Below are positions 10,237-22,047 of a DNA stretch of 41,372 nucleotides, piece after piece. Position numbers and translations under genes: made by a program. The notes below the pieces were generated by a model, which saw only the letters and a program-made list of their open reading frames with translations, made no database searches and was not told where the DNA came from. The number at the start of each line of letters is the position of its first letter. The first letter of the stretch is position 1. The stretch is taken from the NCBI RefSeq assembly GCF_000003605.2, contig NW_003135350.1:41368-82739 (forward strand), in the 5' to 3' direction. This stretch comes from Saccoglossus kowalevskii. Lineage: Eukaryota > Hemichordata > Enteropneusta > Harrimaniidae.

Positions 10237-11332
10237 TCGTTGATGGGGAGCAGATATCACCCCCTCATGCAAAATTTCCTGCAGCTGTCTCTGGAAAATA
10301 ATATTAAAGGGCAAGGTCACCAGAGTTCAACTATGTTACTAGAAATGGAAATAGAAAGTATTTAGTTGGGAACTGTAATCGTGAGAATACAAAAATCCTT
10401 TGTTCTGACAAAAAATGAACAATTAAAAATTGATGTAAAGCAGCAAAAAATGTGACATTTTGATGAGTAATTTTGGTTATGAATCTTGCCGTGTAGCGTA
10501 AATGAGTTATTAACCACGTTGTCATACATGGCTACTTCAGGTCACCTCATTCTTTCTCTCGCAAAGTACTTCATTAACTATGCATCGCTTTTAACGTTTT
10601 TTTTCTCCCAAACTTGGTGTACTTTATTATGATTCATAAATTCAGCATGATAAGCGAACCAATTGGTCATAAGAGTTCATTGACTGTAACTGATGACAGG
10701 TCAAACTGTGAGGGCAGTATACAACACTGTCTGATAAAGATCTCCATGGAATTCAGTCTACTGGCGATAAAAAATGACGTCTAGAGTTGGAATGATGTTT
10801 GCAGTTCATTTTCAGAATGTTCCACTCCATTACATGTTCATAGAGAACATGTTCTTTTTTCACATTTTGCAATTTTTCATCTTTTACATGTACAGCATAG
10901 TTATCCGTTTTTCTGAGATTTGTATCAAGTTCTGAACCATACGGCAGTATTATGTACTTATATTTATGAAATGGTATTCGAGATACCATAGGATTAGTTT
11001 TATATGCATAGAATTTGAGCAGCTGTTATTAAGCCAGGAATTTATAGGCAGTGAGTGTGTAAATGTATTGTATCATTCATTAAAATATGTTGATATATAA
11101 CACTAGAGTTGTCTTAATTAAGGATGCGCTTTCTGTGTGAATATTTCAACTAAACATCTGATATCTGTTTGTCACTATATCACAATGACACGTACGTTAG
11201 CTGTGCTCCATTCATTAGCATGCATGGTGGCTAATTTAAATATTAATGCATCTAATTTACATATGAAATGAAATAGCAATGCCCTCTGATGTCAAACTGC
11301 TACAAGGCCTTGAAAGACTAGACGAGTAAAGA
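10237..11332. other. Non-coding DNA, no firm gene
   Basis: A minus-strand frame at 10753-10989 (78 codons) has balanced composition but no family resemblance and no clear splice sites. An AT-rich motif group near 11215-11250 repeats GCATGCAT, CTAATTTA and ATTAATGCAT. Confidence 0.45.
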
Positions 11333-11527
11333 CTAAAATCGAGGAACGCTACCGTCATGCTGAAAGAGTCTGCTGTTGATATCAGATTCGTATCCAGTGA
11401 TCACAGCTGTTCTCACATCATCCTCTGTACTTCTATAGAGATCATCACTATCCCGTAGTTTAGTCTCAATTTGTGTAATACTTTTTTTTTGTTCCCTCAA
11501 ACGAGGACGTACATGTACATGTGCCAA
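11333..11527 (-). CDS. Possible terminal coding exon, unknown protein
   Basis: The minus-strand frame closes with a TAG at 11333-11335. Its last 50 or so residues are acidic and mixed in composition (for example TKLRDSDDLYRSTEDDVRT and GYESDINSRLF), unlike the K/N/F/I-rich translations of surrounding AT-rich DNA. The segment is also GC-richer than its flanks. The only upstream acceptor-like site (tcctcgtttgag, near 11495) is weak and no poly(A) signal was seen close downstream. I recognise no family. A chance open frame is the main alternative. Confidence 0.25.
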   Translation of the reverse strand: MAHVHVRPRLREQKKSITQIETKLRDSDDLYRSTEDDVRTAVITGYESDINSRLFQHDGSVPRF

Positions 11528-11589
11528 ACCAGAATCTTATATCAGATTATTTCAATAAAAAAAAGAGGCGATGGCATGAAATTTTGTAT

Positions 11590-11764
11590 TGGATGGGGGT
11601 GGGGGGTTAAGAGGGGGTCTGCTCAACAGATGCATGCTCCCCCTTAAACATGTTGAAATCTAGACCCTCTGAAACGCTATTTCGTGCATTTTGAGGGGCA
11701 AATTTTTCTGACACAAAGGGTTTCAGCTTGATTTTGGAGGGGTGACCCCTCAACATTTTTTTTC
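11590..11764 (-). repeat. Repeat E, inverted copy
   Basis: The reverse complement aligns through its length with 10070-10236. It carries G-rich runs (about 11594-11608 and 11737-11743) and continues weakly to about 11806. The two copies form an inverted pair about 1.35 kb apart. The class is unknown; no terminal repeats or coding part is visible. Confidence 0.8.
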
Positions 11765-11809
11765 AAGGAGATTACCGCCCCTCTGCCCTCCCTTTGCCAC
11801 CGCTGAAAA

Positions 11810-12371
11810 CAAATAATTGGGAGTTGAAAAGGGGCTTGAATCACAGCCCACTGTCATAACACCATTATGTGACTATAAAGCTATAAAATATGATCTAACA
11901 TGACGCTATGTAATAACGAAGATTCAAAATGAAAATAAAATCACAATGTGACAATTTTCTAAAACTTCTTGCACAGAACATTATTTATCTTTTTATCTCA
12001 TGAGCAAAAACAAATTTGGGAAAGCTTTTTTTATTCTCTGTACAAGCACCTCAAAGTAGCCTTGAAAAAAATTTGCTCAATTTCTGCAGTCCCATTTACA
12101 ATGATTTTTAGTTTATCCTTTACATCTGTCAGAATTATTTTGTTTTTCTGCTCTCAAATAAAATGTGTTCTTTATCATCAGAAAGGTTGTTCACACAAAC
12201 CCTTCAAGTCCTATAAAACTGTCTGTCTTCTGAAAAAAAAATTTAGATGAATATGAAAAATTTGAATAAATGACAAGCAAGTACTAGATCAACCATGATA
12301 CAACTAAACAAAATTTGCCAGAAAAATCTCACTGACAATTTTTTGCTCTTTTTTTTTTTTATTTCCTCCAG
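11810..12371. other. Non-coding DNA ending in a strong polypyrimidine tract
   Basis: The plus-strand frame at 11969-12250 is AT-rich and unrecognised. The end of the interval has a branch-point-like CTGAC near 12332, a T-rich tract and CTCCAG at 12366-12371, the acceptor for the candidate exon that follows. Confidence 0.5.
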
Positions 12372-12488
12372 AATCTTACAGTACTGGCTAAAATTCTACA
12401 GTCACATTTCAGTCCTATGTATGAAAACAGAAATAATGGTCATGTGACACCGATTTCTAAACAGAATTGACCTACAAATTAAAGACAG
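12372..12488 (+). CDS. Candidate 117-nt exon with full splice grammar
   Basis: Upstream are a branch-point-like CTGAC, a long pyrimidine run and TCCAG. Downstream is an exact consensus donor CAG|GTAAGT. The length is a multiple of three. In the frame starting at the first base it encodes 32 residues beginning NLTVLAKILQ, followed by TGA at 12468-12470, only 18 nt before the donor. That position would not trigger nonsense-mediated decay and would suit an alternative C-terminal exon. The other two frames close early. I recognise no family with confidence. Splice-like chance in AT-rich DNA remains possible. Confidence 0.35.
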
Positions 12489-14257
12489 GTAAGTCACATG
12501 GGACTTGGTATTTGACCTTATGAGGGCAGTAGACATCTAGACTGTCAAAACAACTGCCTTCACTGTTATCGATTGATTCTTGTCTCTGTGTGCATGTAAT
12601 CTGTCATTCTACTTGAATACTGTTCTGTTTCTGAATTTCTTTTTTATTATGCAAATTGAAGATTTGTATACTTGAAAAAAATGATTTGATTTGTTTAAAG
12701 TATCAACATTAAAGTCAGCTTTTGTCTTATAATTTTTTACTTTTTTTCAACAACTTTTGATAAATTAAATTCCATAGCAACAAAAAAAGACATAAAATGT
12801 GCAAAGTGTCGCACTAGAATTTCAGACAAATTCATATTAATTCATGGTTGTGGTGCAGTTCTTGTACGATTAAACCAAACCAAATCTAGCCATTTTCTAT
12901 ACATTTGGGGGAGGGGGTGTCATTATAATTCCCACTTTCGTGAATTTTTTGGCCAAATATTTAGGGTAACCAGGATCATAGTTCACACTAGATGCTTTTG
13001 CTATCAGTTTAGTAAAATCTTTCTCTACCTATGTGAATTTCAAAAAATGTTTCTGCTGTAAGAGCCAGACGTGGTTTTAGCGCACAGACGCTCAGACTCC
13101 AATCTGTCTGCTGTTTGCAATGGTTAGACAAATTAACATATGAGAAAATTGACGAAGACAAAAAAAAAAGTGATTTTAATGCAAAGACTCCCACACCACC
13201 TCAGAACAGATAACAATTCTATGGGGGGACCTTATGTTATAGAGATTCTGCATAAATGCTAGAATGATTTAATTTAGTCTGCCATCGTAATATTCAAATG
13301 AATTGTCAAATATTGTTTCAATCTATATCAGTTTGACCCTGCCTTCTGCCCATGGACACTACATATTACATGTATTATTTATATTTTTGCAAAAATTTAA
13401 TCATATTGTCACTTTGATGGTGATTGTGTTCCCGCCAAAAATATAAGATCAAAATCGCTGTCTGCAAATTTTCTACCTATATTTAGTTAGTTTACTGTTA
13501 ACAAATATTGTCTGCAAAATTGTGTTTACATTTATTCTACATTTTATTGAAAAATATATATATTTTTTAAAAATGTTACTAATTATTATGTAGTCTGCTA
13601 TAAGTTACAATAAATCAATGTTGAAATGTGCCATTCGCATAAAATTTCAACTTTGTCGTATGAGTGGTGCAAACTGTGCATAAACCATGTGGAATTATTG
13701 TCTTTATTTCAATATGTCAACTCAAACCTCTAAAAATAAACGTTGGTATGATTTGTTGCTGCTTTCCTAATTAATCTGAATTATCTTGACACAATTCCGT
13801 CCGAATAGATAACAGGCACGATTGTAAGGTCTTCTGATAATTATTATTTTTAGCTCATTAAAAAAGTAATAAAGTTACGTACTTTGGTGTTAATTGGTTA
13901 TTAACATGGTATCTTGGAAGCATACTGTAAGAGGTGGAACTCTGCACCACATCATATTTCCTTCAGTAATTGATTTTTTCGAAATATGAATATTTGATAT
14001 GGGATCAAAATCTAGGTTTCACATATTGACTTATGGTGTTTTGTTGTATCATTCAATGATTTCACAATCTGTAGTCGTCTACGTTGTGTGTGTTGTTAAC
14101 TTTAGTTGGCTACATTACTTTACAATACTTTACTTGGAATGTATTTTTACTGAAGTGATAAATCATTGATAAGATAGTCATATTATTTTATTTAAGATCA
14201 TTTATTTAGAATTCAACTTAATAGTGTTTTTTTTTTATTAATGTCACTAAGCATTAT
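12489..14257. other. Non-coding AT-rich DNA
   Basis: The minus-strand frame at 13009-13194 is short and unrecognised. TGAGGGCAGTA at 12521-12531 also occurs at 10709-10719. There are G-rich runs near 12907 and 13220. I see no repeat boundaries. Confidence 0.5.
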
Positions 14258-14261
14258 TTAA

Positions 14262-14418
14262 AGCAGGGGAGTCGTCACCTGCGCATGGGTCAGATGGCCA
14301 TAGCTTGTTATTATTTACAAACAAGCATCTACCCATGAGCCTTTGCATTTTTAGCATGTGTTGTTATCGTCGCTTGGGACTCAATTCCCGCACATGCACA
14401 GGTGACGACCCTCACGCT
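14262..14418. mobile_element. Intact 157-bp MITE with TTAA duplication (family H)
   Basis: The ends are inverted repeats: left AGCAGGGGAGTCGTCACCTG (14262-), right whose complement starts AGCGTGAGGGTCGTCACCTG. TTAA flanks both sides (14258-14261 and 14419-14422). A TTAA target is characteristic of piggyBac and Kolobok elements. It is too short to encode a transposase. Diverged pieces lie at 5186-5289 and 5650-5745. Confidence 0.85.
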
Positions 14419-14422
14419 TTAA

Positions 14423-15506
14423 TGTGATTAATTATTGTAAACCGTTTAATTTTCACTGTAGAATATTGTGGTATTTGTGAAAAAGACACTGACATTCTCA
14501 CTGCTACAAAATCTTAGGGTTGCGTTGTGTAGAATAGTACAACAGATCACCAAGAGATATAAAGTCACTTGGAGTATTTGCATAATGTTGTCAAAGTACA
14601 ATACAATACTGCAATTGGTTCAACTCAAAGTGGAAGATTCCAGAGAATAGTTCAAAAGCAAAAATTTAATGTGAAACATTAATAAATTATTACAGATGAC
14701 AACAATACTGGCAAAATACCAGGATGTGCAAACTTATGGAATCATAAATATGGCCTACCGTGTTAAATATAGAGAAACAAACAGTGTATTTGATGTAATA
14801 TTCACCATTTATTTTCAAGTGGAATTTGTAATTCAGTTCAAAAACATTTATTTTGTAAACGTCCAATTTTGTTTAAAATTGGTTATAATGTATCTAATTG
14901 TGTTAGAGAGTAGTAATTGTAACACAAAAACATTCAACAGTTCAACCAGCTTCAAACAGGTTTACGGTAATCACGGAAATGAAAAAAGATGTCAAACATT
15001 CAGTTTTAGAATATTAAAGGGAAACGACATTGACATTGAATTGAATAGAAATCATGTCAGAACGGCAAGTGTTTAATGTATTCACTGTAGTATGTAAAAC
15101 ATCTTTCCACGCGTCTATCTTGATATTCAAAATGAGATTTTTTTTTTTTTGCAATAAAATCTCCTGCCTCCAGTCATGTTTAAATTAATAATATAGTTAG
15201 TGGTGAAAAAAAACGGGGCCTTTGATTGAAATGTTCTAAAATAAGTGACCTCAGAATGAAGTCCTGATTCTTTTTCATGATGGCTCTTAGTGGTCGTATT
15301 TTATTTTTTTTTTCTATATAAATTTTTTTTTTACAGTCTGTTTATTTTGTTTAAGTTTTTTTTTTCTAATTTCAGTGGAAGTTAGTTATTTAGTTTTATT
15401 ATTCCTGATCAAATATAAAATGAGATGAAAAAGGGAATTTTAAAAGTCATCTTCAAACTCAATGCATAATACTTGTAGCTAAGCTGTGAGTAATAAAATA
15501 CTGGTA
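14423..15506. other. Non-coding DNA; a 126-codon open frame of doubtful status
   Basis: The stretch 14435-14470 begins like family G (TTGTAAACCGTTTAATTTTC) but its right end was not found. The plus-strand frame at 14696-15076 starts at ATG and is the second-longest frame in the window. It is biased to residues from AT-rich codons, contains no motif I recognise and has no splice support, so I treat it as chance. Confidence 0.45.
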
Positions 15507-15706
15507 CTGTGAAATACTTTATTTTAGCTGGAATTAATTTTCGCTGAAAAGAATTTTTGGGTGTTTTGTGTGAATTTTATTGTCACTGATTTTTCACAAG
15601 TTGAATGTAAAATATACAAAAAAAAAGTATAATTGTAGGATTTTATTTTTACTGAATCATTCCTCCAGCGAAAACTAATTCCAAGCGAAAATAAAGTATT
15701 TTACAG
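15507..15706. mobile_element. Family C palindromic MITE, 200 bp
   Basis: TA flanks both ends (15505-15506 and 15707-15708). The left end CTGTGAAATACTTTATTTTA pairs with the right end, whose complement reads CTGTAAAATACTTTATTTTC. 'aattaattttcgctgaaaa' and 'ccagcgaaaactaattcc' form the inner arms. The centre contains 'tgatttttcacaagttgaatgt'. Further copies lie at 21839, 23239, 31818 and 32147. Confidence 0.9.
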
Positions 15707-15708
15707 TA

Positions 15709-15818
15709 TTGTGAAACACTTAATTTTCACTGCTTGGAGTTTTGCAATGATTTTATGGCATTCATGAAGACAAAATTTCTAGAAAATATTTCTTTTACTA
15801 AATGAAAGTGCTTCACAG
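15709..15818. mobile_element. Family G-like short MITE abutting family C
   Basis: It starts TTGTGAAACACTTAATTTTC immediately after the TA that closes the neighbouring family C copy and ends 'aatgaaagtgcttcacag', an inverted repeat of the start with mismatches. The right-hand TA is not preserved. Confidence 0.6.
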
Positions 15819-18364
15819 TCTAACATTGGGCCATTCAAGTTCAACTCGTAGAATTATGGTCTACTAGTCTATTTGACACCCAATAAAAGTTTTTCTATAG
15901 ATGTAGCATTCTCAAAAACATTTTAACACTGCCATGATATGTTTTCTGCTCGACAAAATCAATGAAATTCTTTATAGTGTCGAGATTATGTGATCTTACT
16001 AAAAATAGAATTAACATAATCGTAGAATGCTGCACAACACATGAACCAGATCGAATAAGGACAGCGTGTGCAGATAATGTCAATTTCAACCCTAGCTCCG
16101 TTACTTTTCTGTGATTTTTTTCTTTGATTTGTGAATCCCAAAGAAGTTTATTTCCTAAACTAAAGAAATTATTTCAATATCACAAGTTATAAATATGGCT
16201 GTCACTATTTTAATAACATAATACTATTTCCGTGAGAAATGTTATGTGAGGGAACTGTTCTGAGGATTTAGCATTGTCATGAAATGTTGATCTTTTCTTA
16301 TCATTTTATTTTGCCGTCGGTTACTAAACCATACGACAAATGTGTGTATACACCATACACATTCAAATGTCTGCATTGCTTTTCACTGACTTTAGCATTT
16401 GAATTGAAGTGACCCTTTATAACCACACCTCCTATTCAACCAATGTTCCACAAAAGAGACTATTTTAACTCTTTGTGCGTTAACTTTTGTCACATTTCAC
16501 AAAGTTAAATGTTTTCCGTAACTTTTGATCAAAACCTGTAGCCCTTGAAAAATTATGTCTATCTGATCCAAAATAAACAAATAAATTAAATAAAAATCCG
16601 TTAAAATGATCAAAATATTGCGCCAATAAAATTGTTAGCGGGAATAATTATGGTAATCAAAAGGTTAATATATGTATCTTTTCAACGCCATCAAAATTTG
16701 ATCCAAATCTGTAGGGGGTGTAAGATTCTTGTCTGTCAGAGTCAGAATTAATTGAAAAAAAATTACAAATATTTGGATAATTTGTTTGGGGTGATGTCAG
16801 ATCTAGCAGTATAGGGAGTTCATTAGAAGTTAATTAATTCAATGTATTGCGTTAACCCTAAATTATTCTTCCTGGACCCGAATATTATAGAAGGTTACAA
16901 GGCATTCCTTTTTCAACAGATAAACAGAATAAAATGTTAAGTCATCTTCTGTTCAGAACTGTACTGCTAACTGTATCTCTAAAAACGGACAAACTGCATC
17001 ATTGTTTTTTCATTATGATGCCGTTCACATCTTCAATCCTGTATTTTTGCATACACTTGCGTGAATAGTGTCTCTCTGGTCAAAATACATCATATTTATA
17101 GGTTTTTGTATACGATACATGCAATTTTTGTTTTATGTACATGTACATCTGTGGTAGACCCACTTCTAGTAGCGCAAATACTGTTCATGTTAAGGTACAT
17201 GTAAATCGTTGTTTTGGCGGGATTTATTAGTTCACCTAACCCACACTGAATCAAATAAACTAATCATTTCCATATTAAAGCGTATTTACTTATAATAGAA
17301 CATATATGGTATACCAACCTGGCATTGTACGGGATAAAATCATAGACACGTACTATTTCCGAAATGGAATTAATTCATGTAATTGGCGGGGTCATTCGAC
17401 AGCTTAAGTTGTATACGCATTAAAATTCAGAATTCTAGTATGTACGGTGTTTGATGGGTTGTGAGAAAATGTTTGAATCGATAATGGAAAAAGAGGAAAT
17501 AGTGCAGCCATCTATTGCAGTGTATTTGTTCACTGAGCTCATATATAAACAATAAGGTTTTGAGAAAGTTTTGACATATGTAAATGATGGAATGATTTGA
17601 ATATTATTTCTAGTTGATCGATTGCTTTGTGTGTATCGCAGTCAGTGAACTGTGAAAAACCAAAACTCCTGCCGACAACTGAGCATGTGCTGTTCTTGCA
17701 TATCTTGATAAATAAAGTAGCATAACAATAGAAATCCAGTCGCTATTTGCACATTAATCTGAATGATATCAATATCGACTGAACATTCAATTAAATAATC
17801 GCAATGCGGTATTAATTAGATTTTTCATCGGCTACTTGTTGATGTCTGTCGGCGGCGCCTGTTTCATCTTTGGGAAGCTAGCCGTAAGGATCATATGTAA
17901 ATTTTCTAATAATGCGAGAAATTAAACTAGAGTGGAATCAATGACCTTGCTGGAACACAATACAACATATGGAGGATCTGTGAACTTGAGATAAAGTGAT
18001 TAGCGTCAATATCAGCGGATAACTTTTAACTGGTCTGAAATGCTTTAATTTTATGAGAATTTCATGATTCTGGTTGAAATCGCAATTTTTTTTTTATAGT
18101 ACTTGTATGTGAAAACGTGTCACATGGTTCTGAGTCACCTATAATTTGATGATATTTTGTCTATGTGAACACATTCTCATTATAAAATCTATTTTCAGTT
18201 TATTTATTTCATTATGCAAAATGGTATCATTGGTATGGTTTTGTGGAGTTGTCATTGCACTAAGAACAATTTAATGGATAGTCACTCTTCAATTCTGATA
18301 CATTGTCTCATTTCAGTAATTTATCTCTGAATTTCAATACTAGTATCTTTTCTTGTAATTTTAG
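15819..18364. other. Repeat-poor non-coding DNA
   Basis: The minus-strand frame at 15895-16089 is unrecognised. The 17160-18060 part is richer in CG dinucleotides and mixed sequence (for example 'gtcggcggcgcctgtttcat' near 17848) and lacks the repeats seen elsewhere, so it is a reasonable place to look for conserved non-coding sequence. Nothing more can be claimed. Confidence 0.5.
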
Positions 18365-19736
18365 TTGGATAGGGGAATTATATTTTACCATCTAAGTGCT
18401 AAAGTAAACTTTTGTCACCTTTTTCATTCACATTGGTCAAAAATTTGCAAATTACTGAACAATATAAAAAAATGTACAATATGTTGTTCCAGAATATTGA
18501 CCAGAAAAAATGATGGCATTCAGAGGATTACCAATCCTGCAACCATCTTAAGATTTTGCATTAACGGTATTTTTTGTGTAAATGTTAAATCAGCTCAAGT
18601 TGCCATTTTGAAGTCAAATTTATACTATGTTAGTGATCATTGTTTTTGCTTGTCAAGAGTGGTCATCTGCATGCTGTGAAAATAGCTTTTTTTACACTCA
18701 GTAAAAGTGTAATAGTTTACGTTGAAATGCATAAACGACAACTTTTGGGTGTGTGTGTGTGTCTGTCTATGTCAGTTAATGAAAAGAACTGTTTGAAATT
18801 ACTAACATGACATGTGAAATTAATAAATGGGTTGTCATTATCTACAAGTCAGTGTGAGGCCAATCAATTCTAGTTATCTTACTATTGAAACACCGTGAAA
18901 TGTTGCTCACATTAAAATTTTACAATGTCAGTCATCGCACCACACTGTGTTCTGTTTGGGTCCTATGCAAAATGTACAATGCTTGTAAAATAAACCGTTC
19001 ATTTACGTGAAACACATACTTTATGATGACTGTAATGTTTTAAAGAATTTTTTGGTCCACATTAATTTTGCTAAAATTTTGCACAGTTTCAGTAATATTT
19101 CTATGATACAATACAAGTTTGAAAATAAACAAAATATGATATTGTTTATAGAAGTTGATCACAAATCCTCTCTAACTTAAGTGTCTTTTCACAAACAATT
19201 GGATTTAAATAAGGTGGACTACTATTTTGTGGAGTGTTACAACTTGTAAGTGGTGGCGAAACGGTAATAGTATATGTGAAGTAAATACAGTATTTGTGGC
19301 TTTTAATTCCATATTCCACTCTAACCTTTTGTACGAGAAAAAACATAACAAATAGCTGTATCTATTGAGAGAGGCTGTGGGAGAAAATCATAATATTGTG
19401 AAATTACACGATATTTCTATTAAAATTTGAAAGTATATTCACAGAGTGTAAATACGAAAAATCAATTATACGATATTCAGTGTGACTCGATAAAAGTATC
19501 GCATTTGTATGAAACTGTGTTTAATAAGGAAGTGCATCTCTCAGCAAAATTACAAAAAAAAAATATCGAATACGGGAAAAAATTCCTTTCAATAGTGATA
19601 ATTACATGTGACCCCCACTGAAAGGAACCATAGTATAGCGTTAATTGAAATTTATGTTAGATGATGTGCAAATAAGCGGTATCATGCTTTGATGTCAAAG
19701 TCGTTTTTTTTTTTATCAAAATATGCTTTTCCGCAG
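18365..19736. other. Non-coding DNA with AT-rich open frames
   Basis: A plus-strand frame runs 104 codons from 18365, directly after an acceptor-like 'ttcttgtaattttag', but its composition is AT-driven and it resembles no family. A short TG run lies near 18751-18764. Frames at 19146-19346 (minus) and 19427-19621 (plus) are likewise unsupported. The interval closes with a pyrimidine-rich 'gcttttccgcag' at 19725-19736. Confidence 0.45.
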
Positions 19737-19865
19737 ATGGTGTCATCAATAGAATTTCTTTGCCACTTGAAAGCAGGAACATTCCACGACATCCCTGCTC
19801 ATGTCAGCGGTGGTACTGAAAGAGTGCCGCAATTAACGCACTATGATAAGAATCCGCAATTCTGA
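19737..19865 (+). CDS. Candidate last exon, 42 codons, unknown protein
   Basis: Directly after the acceptor-like CTTTTCCGCAG the sequence is open for 42 codons, starting with ATG and ending in TGA at 19863-19865. Composition is mixed (for example KAGTFHDIPAHVSGG and PQLTHYDKNPQF) and GC content rises sharply over the flanks. A second frame from the same acceptor is also open for 26 codons, which weakens the case. A perfect 9-bp inverted repeat TTGCCACTT/AAGTGGCAA (19760-19768 and 19865-19873) brackets it. I recognise no family. Confidence 0.3.
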   Translation: MVSSIEFLCHLKAGTFHDIPAHVSGGTERVPQLTHYDKNPQF

Positions 19866-19873
19866 AGTGGCAA

Positions 19874-20254
19874 GTTCATATTAGTCAAAGATCTGCTTTT
19901 TTGTAAGAGGTTTTATAAACGTGAGCTTTTGATGCGAACGTCAAAGAGATATACCATACTTTAGATTTTGAAAATAAATCAATGTTATAACAATGAAAGT
20001 CCTTTCATAAGTTTGACCTTTCGCCAGATGTCTGTTTAATAACGATGTTACTTTATGTCAATGTGATGTACTTGACAACATTCAATAGAAAGTCATTTTT
20101 TTTAGTTTTTTTCATAGGTAGTTGTTCCTGTCAAGTGCCTTCTCTTTTTTGTGCTCGTTAGAAACAACATTTTTGTGTAGGACAAGGTTGTAAAAAGATG
20201 TCTTCTTTCACGTTATTCTGATCTTTTTAGTTTGAAACAGGGACTTGTGATTTG
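19874..20254. other. Non-coding DNA
   Basis: No feature was identified between the candidate exon and the family B array. Confidence 0.5.
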
Positions 20255-20935
20255 GTCTTCATCCATCCATCCGTCCGTCTGTCTGTCCGTCCAGTGTCAT
20301 ATTTCAGAACCCTGTGGACCAAATCTGTTCATTCTTTGCATGTGCCCAGTAATTTATATGGGACCTATGCACATGCGGTGGTTTACTGATTCAATCCAAG
20401 ATGGCTGACTGGCAGCTATTTTGGTTTTTGAAAATGTGGTATCTTATGCATGCTTTGTTAGTTTTTGTTCAAATTTGGTACATATGTTGTACATTTTAGA
20501 TTACATGTCCTTGACAATTTGTTGTACAATCGGATTAAAGATGGCTTACTGGCGGCCATCTTGCTTTTTGACCATACTACTATATCTCCAAGGCTTTTGG
20601 ACCATTTTCATTCATATTTGGCACATACATCATAAATATAGGAATACATGTTCATGTCAGTTTTTTCATAGTCAGATCGAAGATGGCCAACTGGCTTCCA
20701 TCTTGTTTATTGGAAAAAGTTTTTGTTCAAATTTGATACAAACATTATATATGTTGAGATGCACATCCATGCTGATTTGTTTCATGTTCAAATCCACAAT
20801 GACCAACTGGCAGCCATCTTGTTTTTTTTCAAAATGTACACGTCCATGACATTTAGTGTCACAATCAGGTCAAAGTTGGTTGACTGCCTGAAATCCTGCT
20901 CTTTAACCATACTACTATATTTCTGTACATGAGCC
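20255..20935 (+). repeat. Family B tandem-unit repeat, second locus
   Basis: It begins with the same CCATCCGTCCGTCTGTC simple tract and 'gtgtcatatttcagaaccct' as the first locus. Palindrome-bearing units follow, with cores near 20400, 20540, 20681, 20799 and 20871 (spacings about 140, 141, 118 and 72). It is more diverged than the first locus, and its open frames at 20421-20932 are repeat translations. Orientation is the same as at 2953-5175. Confidence 0.88.
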
Positions 20936-21836
20936 CGGACAAAGGAAATTCAGTTTGGATTCAAAAGATGCATAGCATATCCTTTTAAATTTCTGACCAT
21001 ATATTTTGAAAGAGTAATTTAATACATCTTATTTGTGTTGATACTAGACCAGCTATTTATTCACTCTTAGTTACTAACTATGCTTTCGGTCTGTAACTTT
21101 ATTTTTTGCATGAAATTAATAAAATTTCTCCTAACTGCAACAGGGACAATGTCATTGACAATCATTAACATAATCATGTCAGCTTCTTCATTTTAGGTTT
21201 GTAAGATGCAAGATTTCTTTCTCACCATGAAAAAAACCTAAAGTTTCCTCTTGGCTTGTAGTGAACATCATAGAGCAATAGGTAACATCATTAAATGCTT
21301 CTTGCGTGGTATGCATTTTGTTTCACGAGTTCTTAAAAATTTTCGCTTATTGTGTCATTCTGTTGCTTCAATTCCCTCATCAGACAGGACCACTAATTCA
21401 AATTTTAAAGTATGTCTGCGTATTGGGACAACTGAATGTCATTAATGTATGCTCTATTCGTATAGAAATCATAGTGAGGTGTAAGAGGCAGCAATAGTCA
21501 GTATAAGCTGCACTGCACTGAACTACAAAGTATCCTAAATCACAGTCACTCCATCAGATAGAGAGATTGTGCCTAAATGAATATGGTGGAATTAAGTATA
21601 AAGACATAGTGTGTTTCAGAATGACATCATTACTGTGTTTATTACATTTACATAATCTCTCATTCCTGACACCCTTATACATGTACTTTGTTGCCGGACA
21701 TCATCAGGGATTGTGTTAGTAATTTCAGGTTAATAATAATAATAATGATAATTTTATTAACACTTACACATTCCCCGGAGGGATTGGCAATGGTTACAAA
21801 AGTTTAAAAAGGAATAAAAGGTTACAAAACAGTAAA
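20936..21836. other. Non-coding DNA with a short AAT tract
   Basis: 'taataataataataatgataattttattaac' (split here by description, near 21732-21762) resembles the simple 3' tails of some invertebrate non-LTR or SINE elements, but no element body could be defined. The frames at 21251-21497 are unrecognised. Confidence 0.45.
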
Positions 21837-21838
21837 TA

Positions 21839-22045
21839 CTGTAGATTACTTTATTTTCGCTTGGAATTTATTTTCGCTATTTTCGCTGAAGGATTATTCC
21901 GTGAAAATAAAATCCAGCGAATATACTTTTTTTCATATATTTCACATTAAACTCATCAAAAATCAATGAAAATAAATTCCATATAAAATGCTCAAAATGC
22001 CTTTTCAGCGAAAATTAATTCCAGCGAAAATTAAGTATTCCACAG
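21839..22045. mobile_element. Family C MITE, inverted orientation
   Basis: TA flanks at 21837-21838 and 22046-22047. The internal asymmetry ('gaaggattattccgtgaaaat' on the left, 'aaactcatcaaaaatcaatg' in the centre) shows this copy is reversed relative to 15507-15706 and 32147-32343. The ends read CTGTAGATTACTTTATTTTC and, on the other strand, CTGTGGAATACTTAATTTTC. Confidence 0.9.
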
Positions 22046-22047
22046 TA

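Noticed and set aside
14696-15076. 126-codon ATG-initiated frame
   Set aside because: Composition follows AT-rich DNA, with no domain, splice or conservation evidence; frames of this length are expected a few times in such a window.
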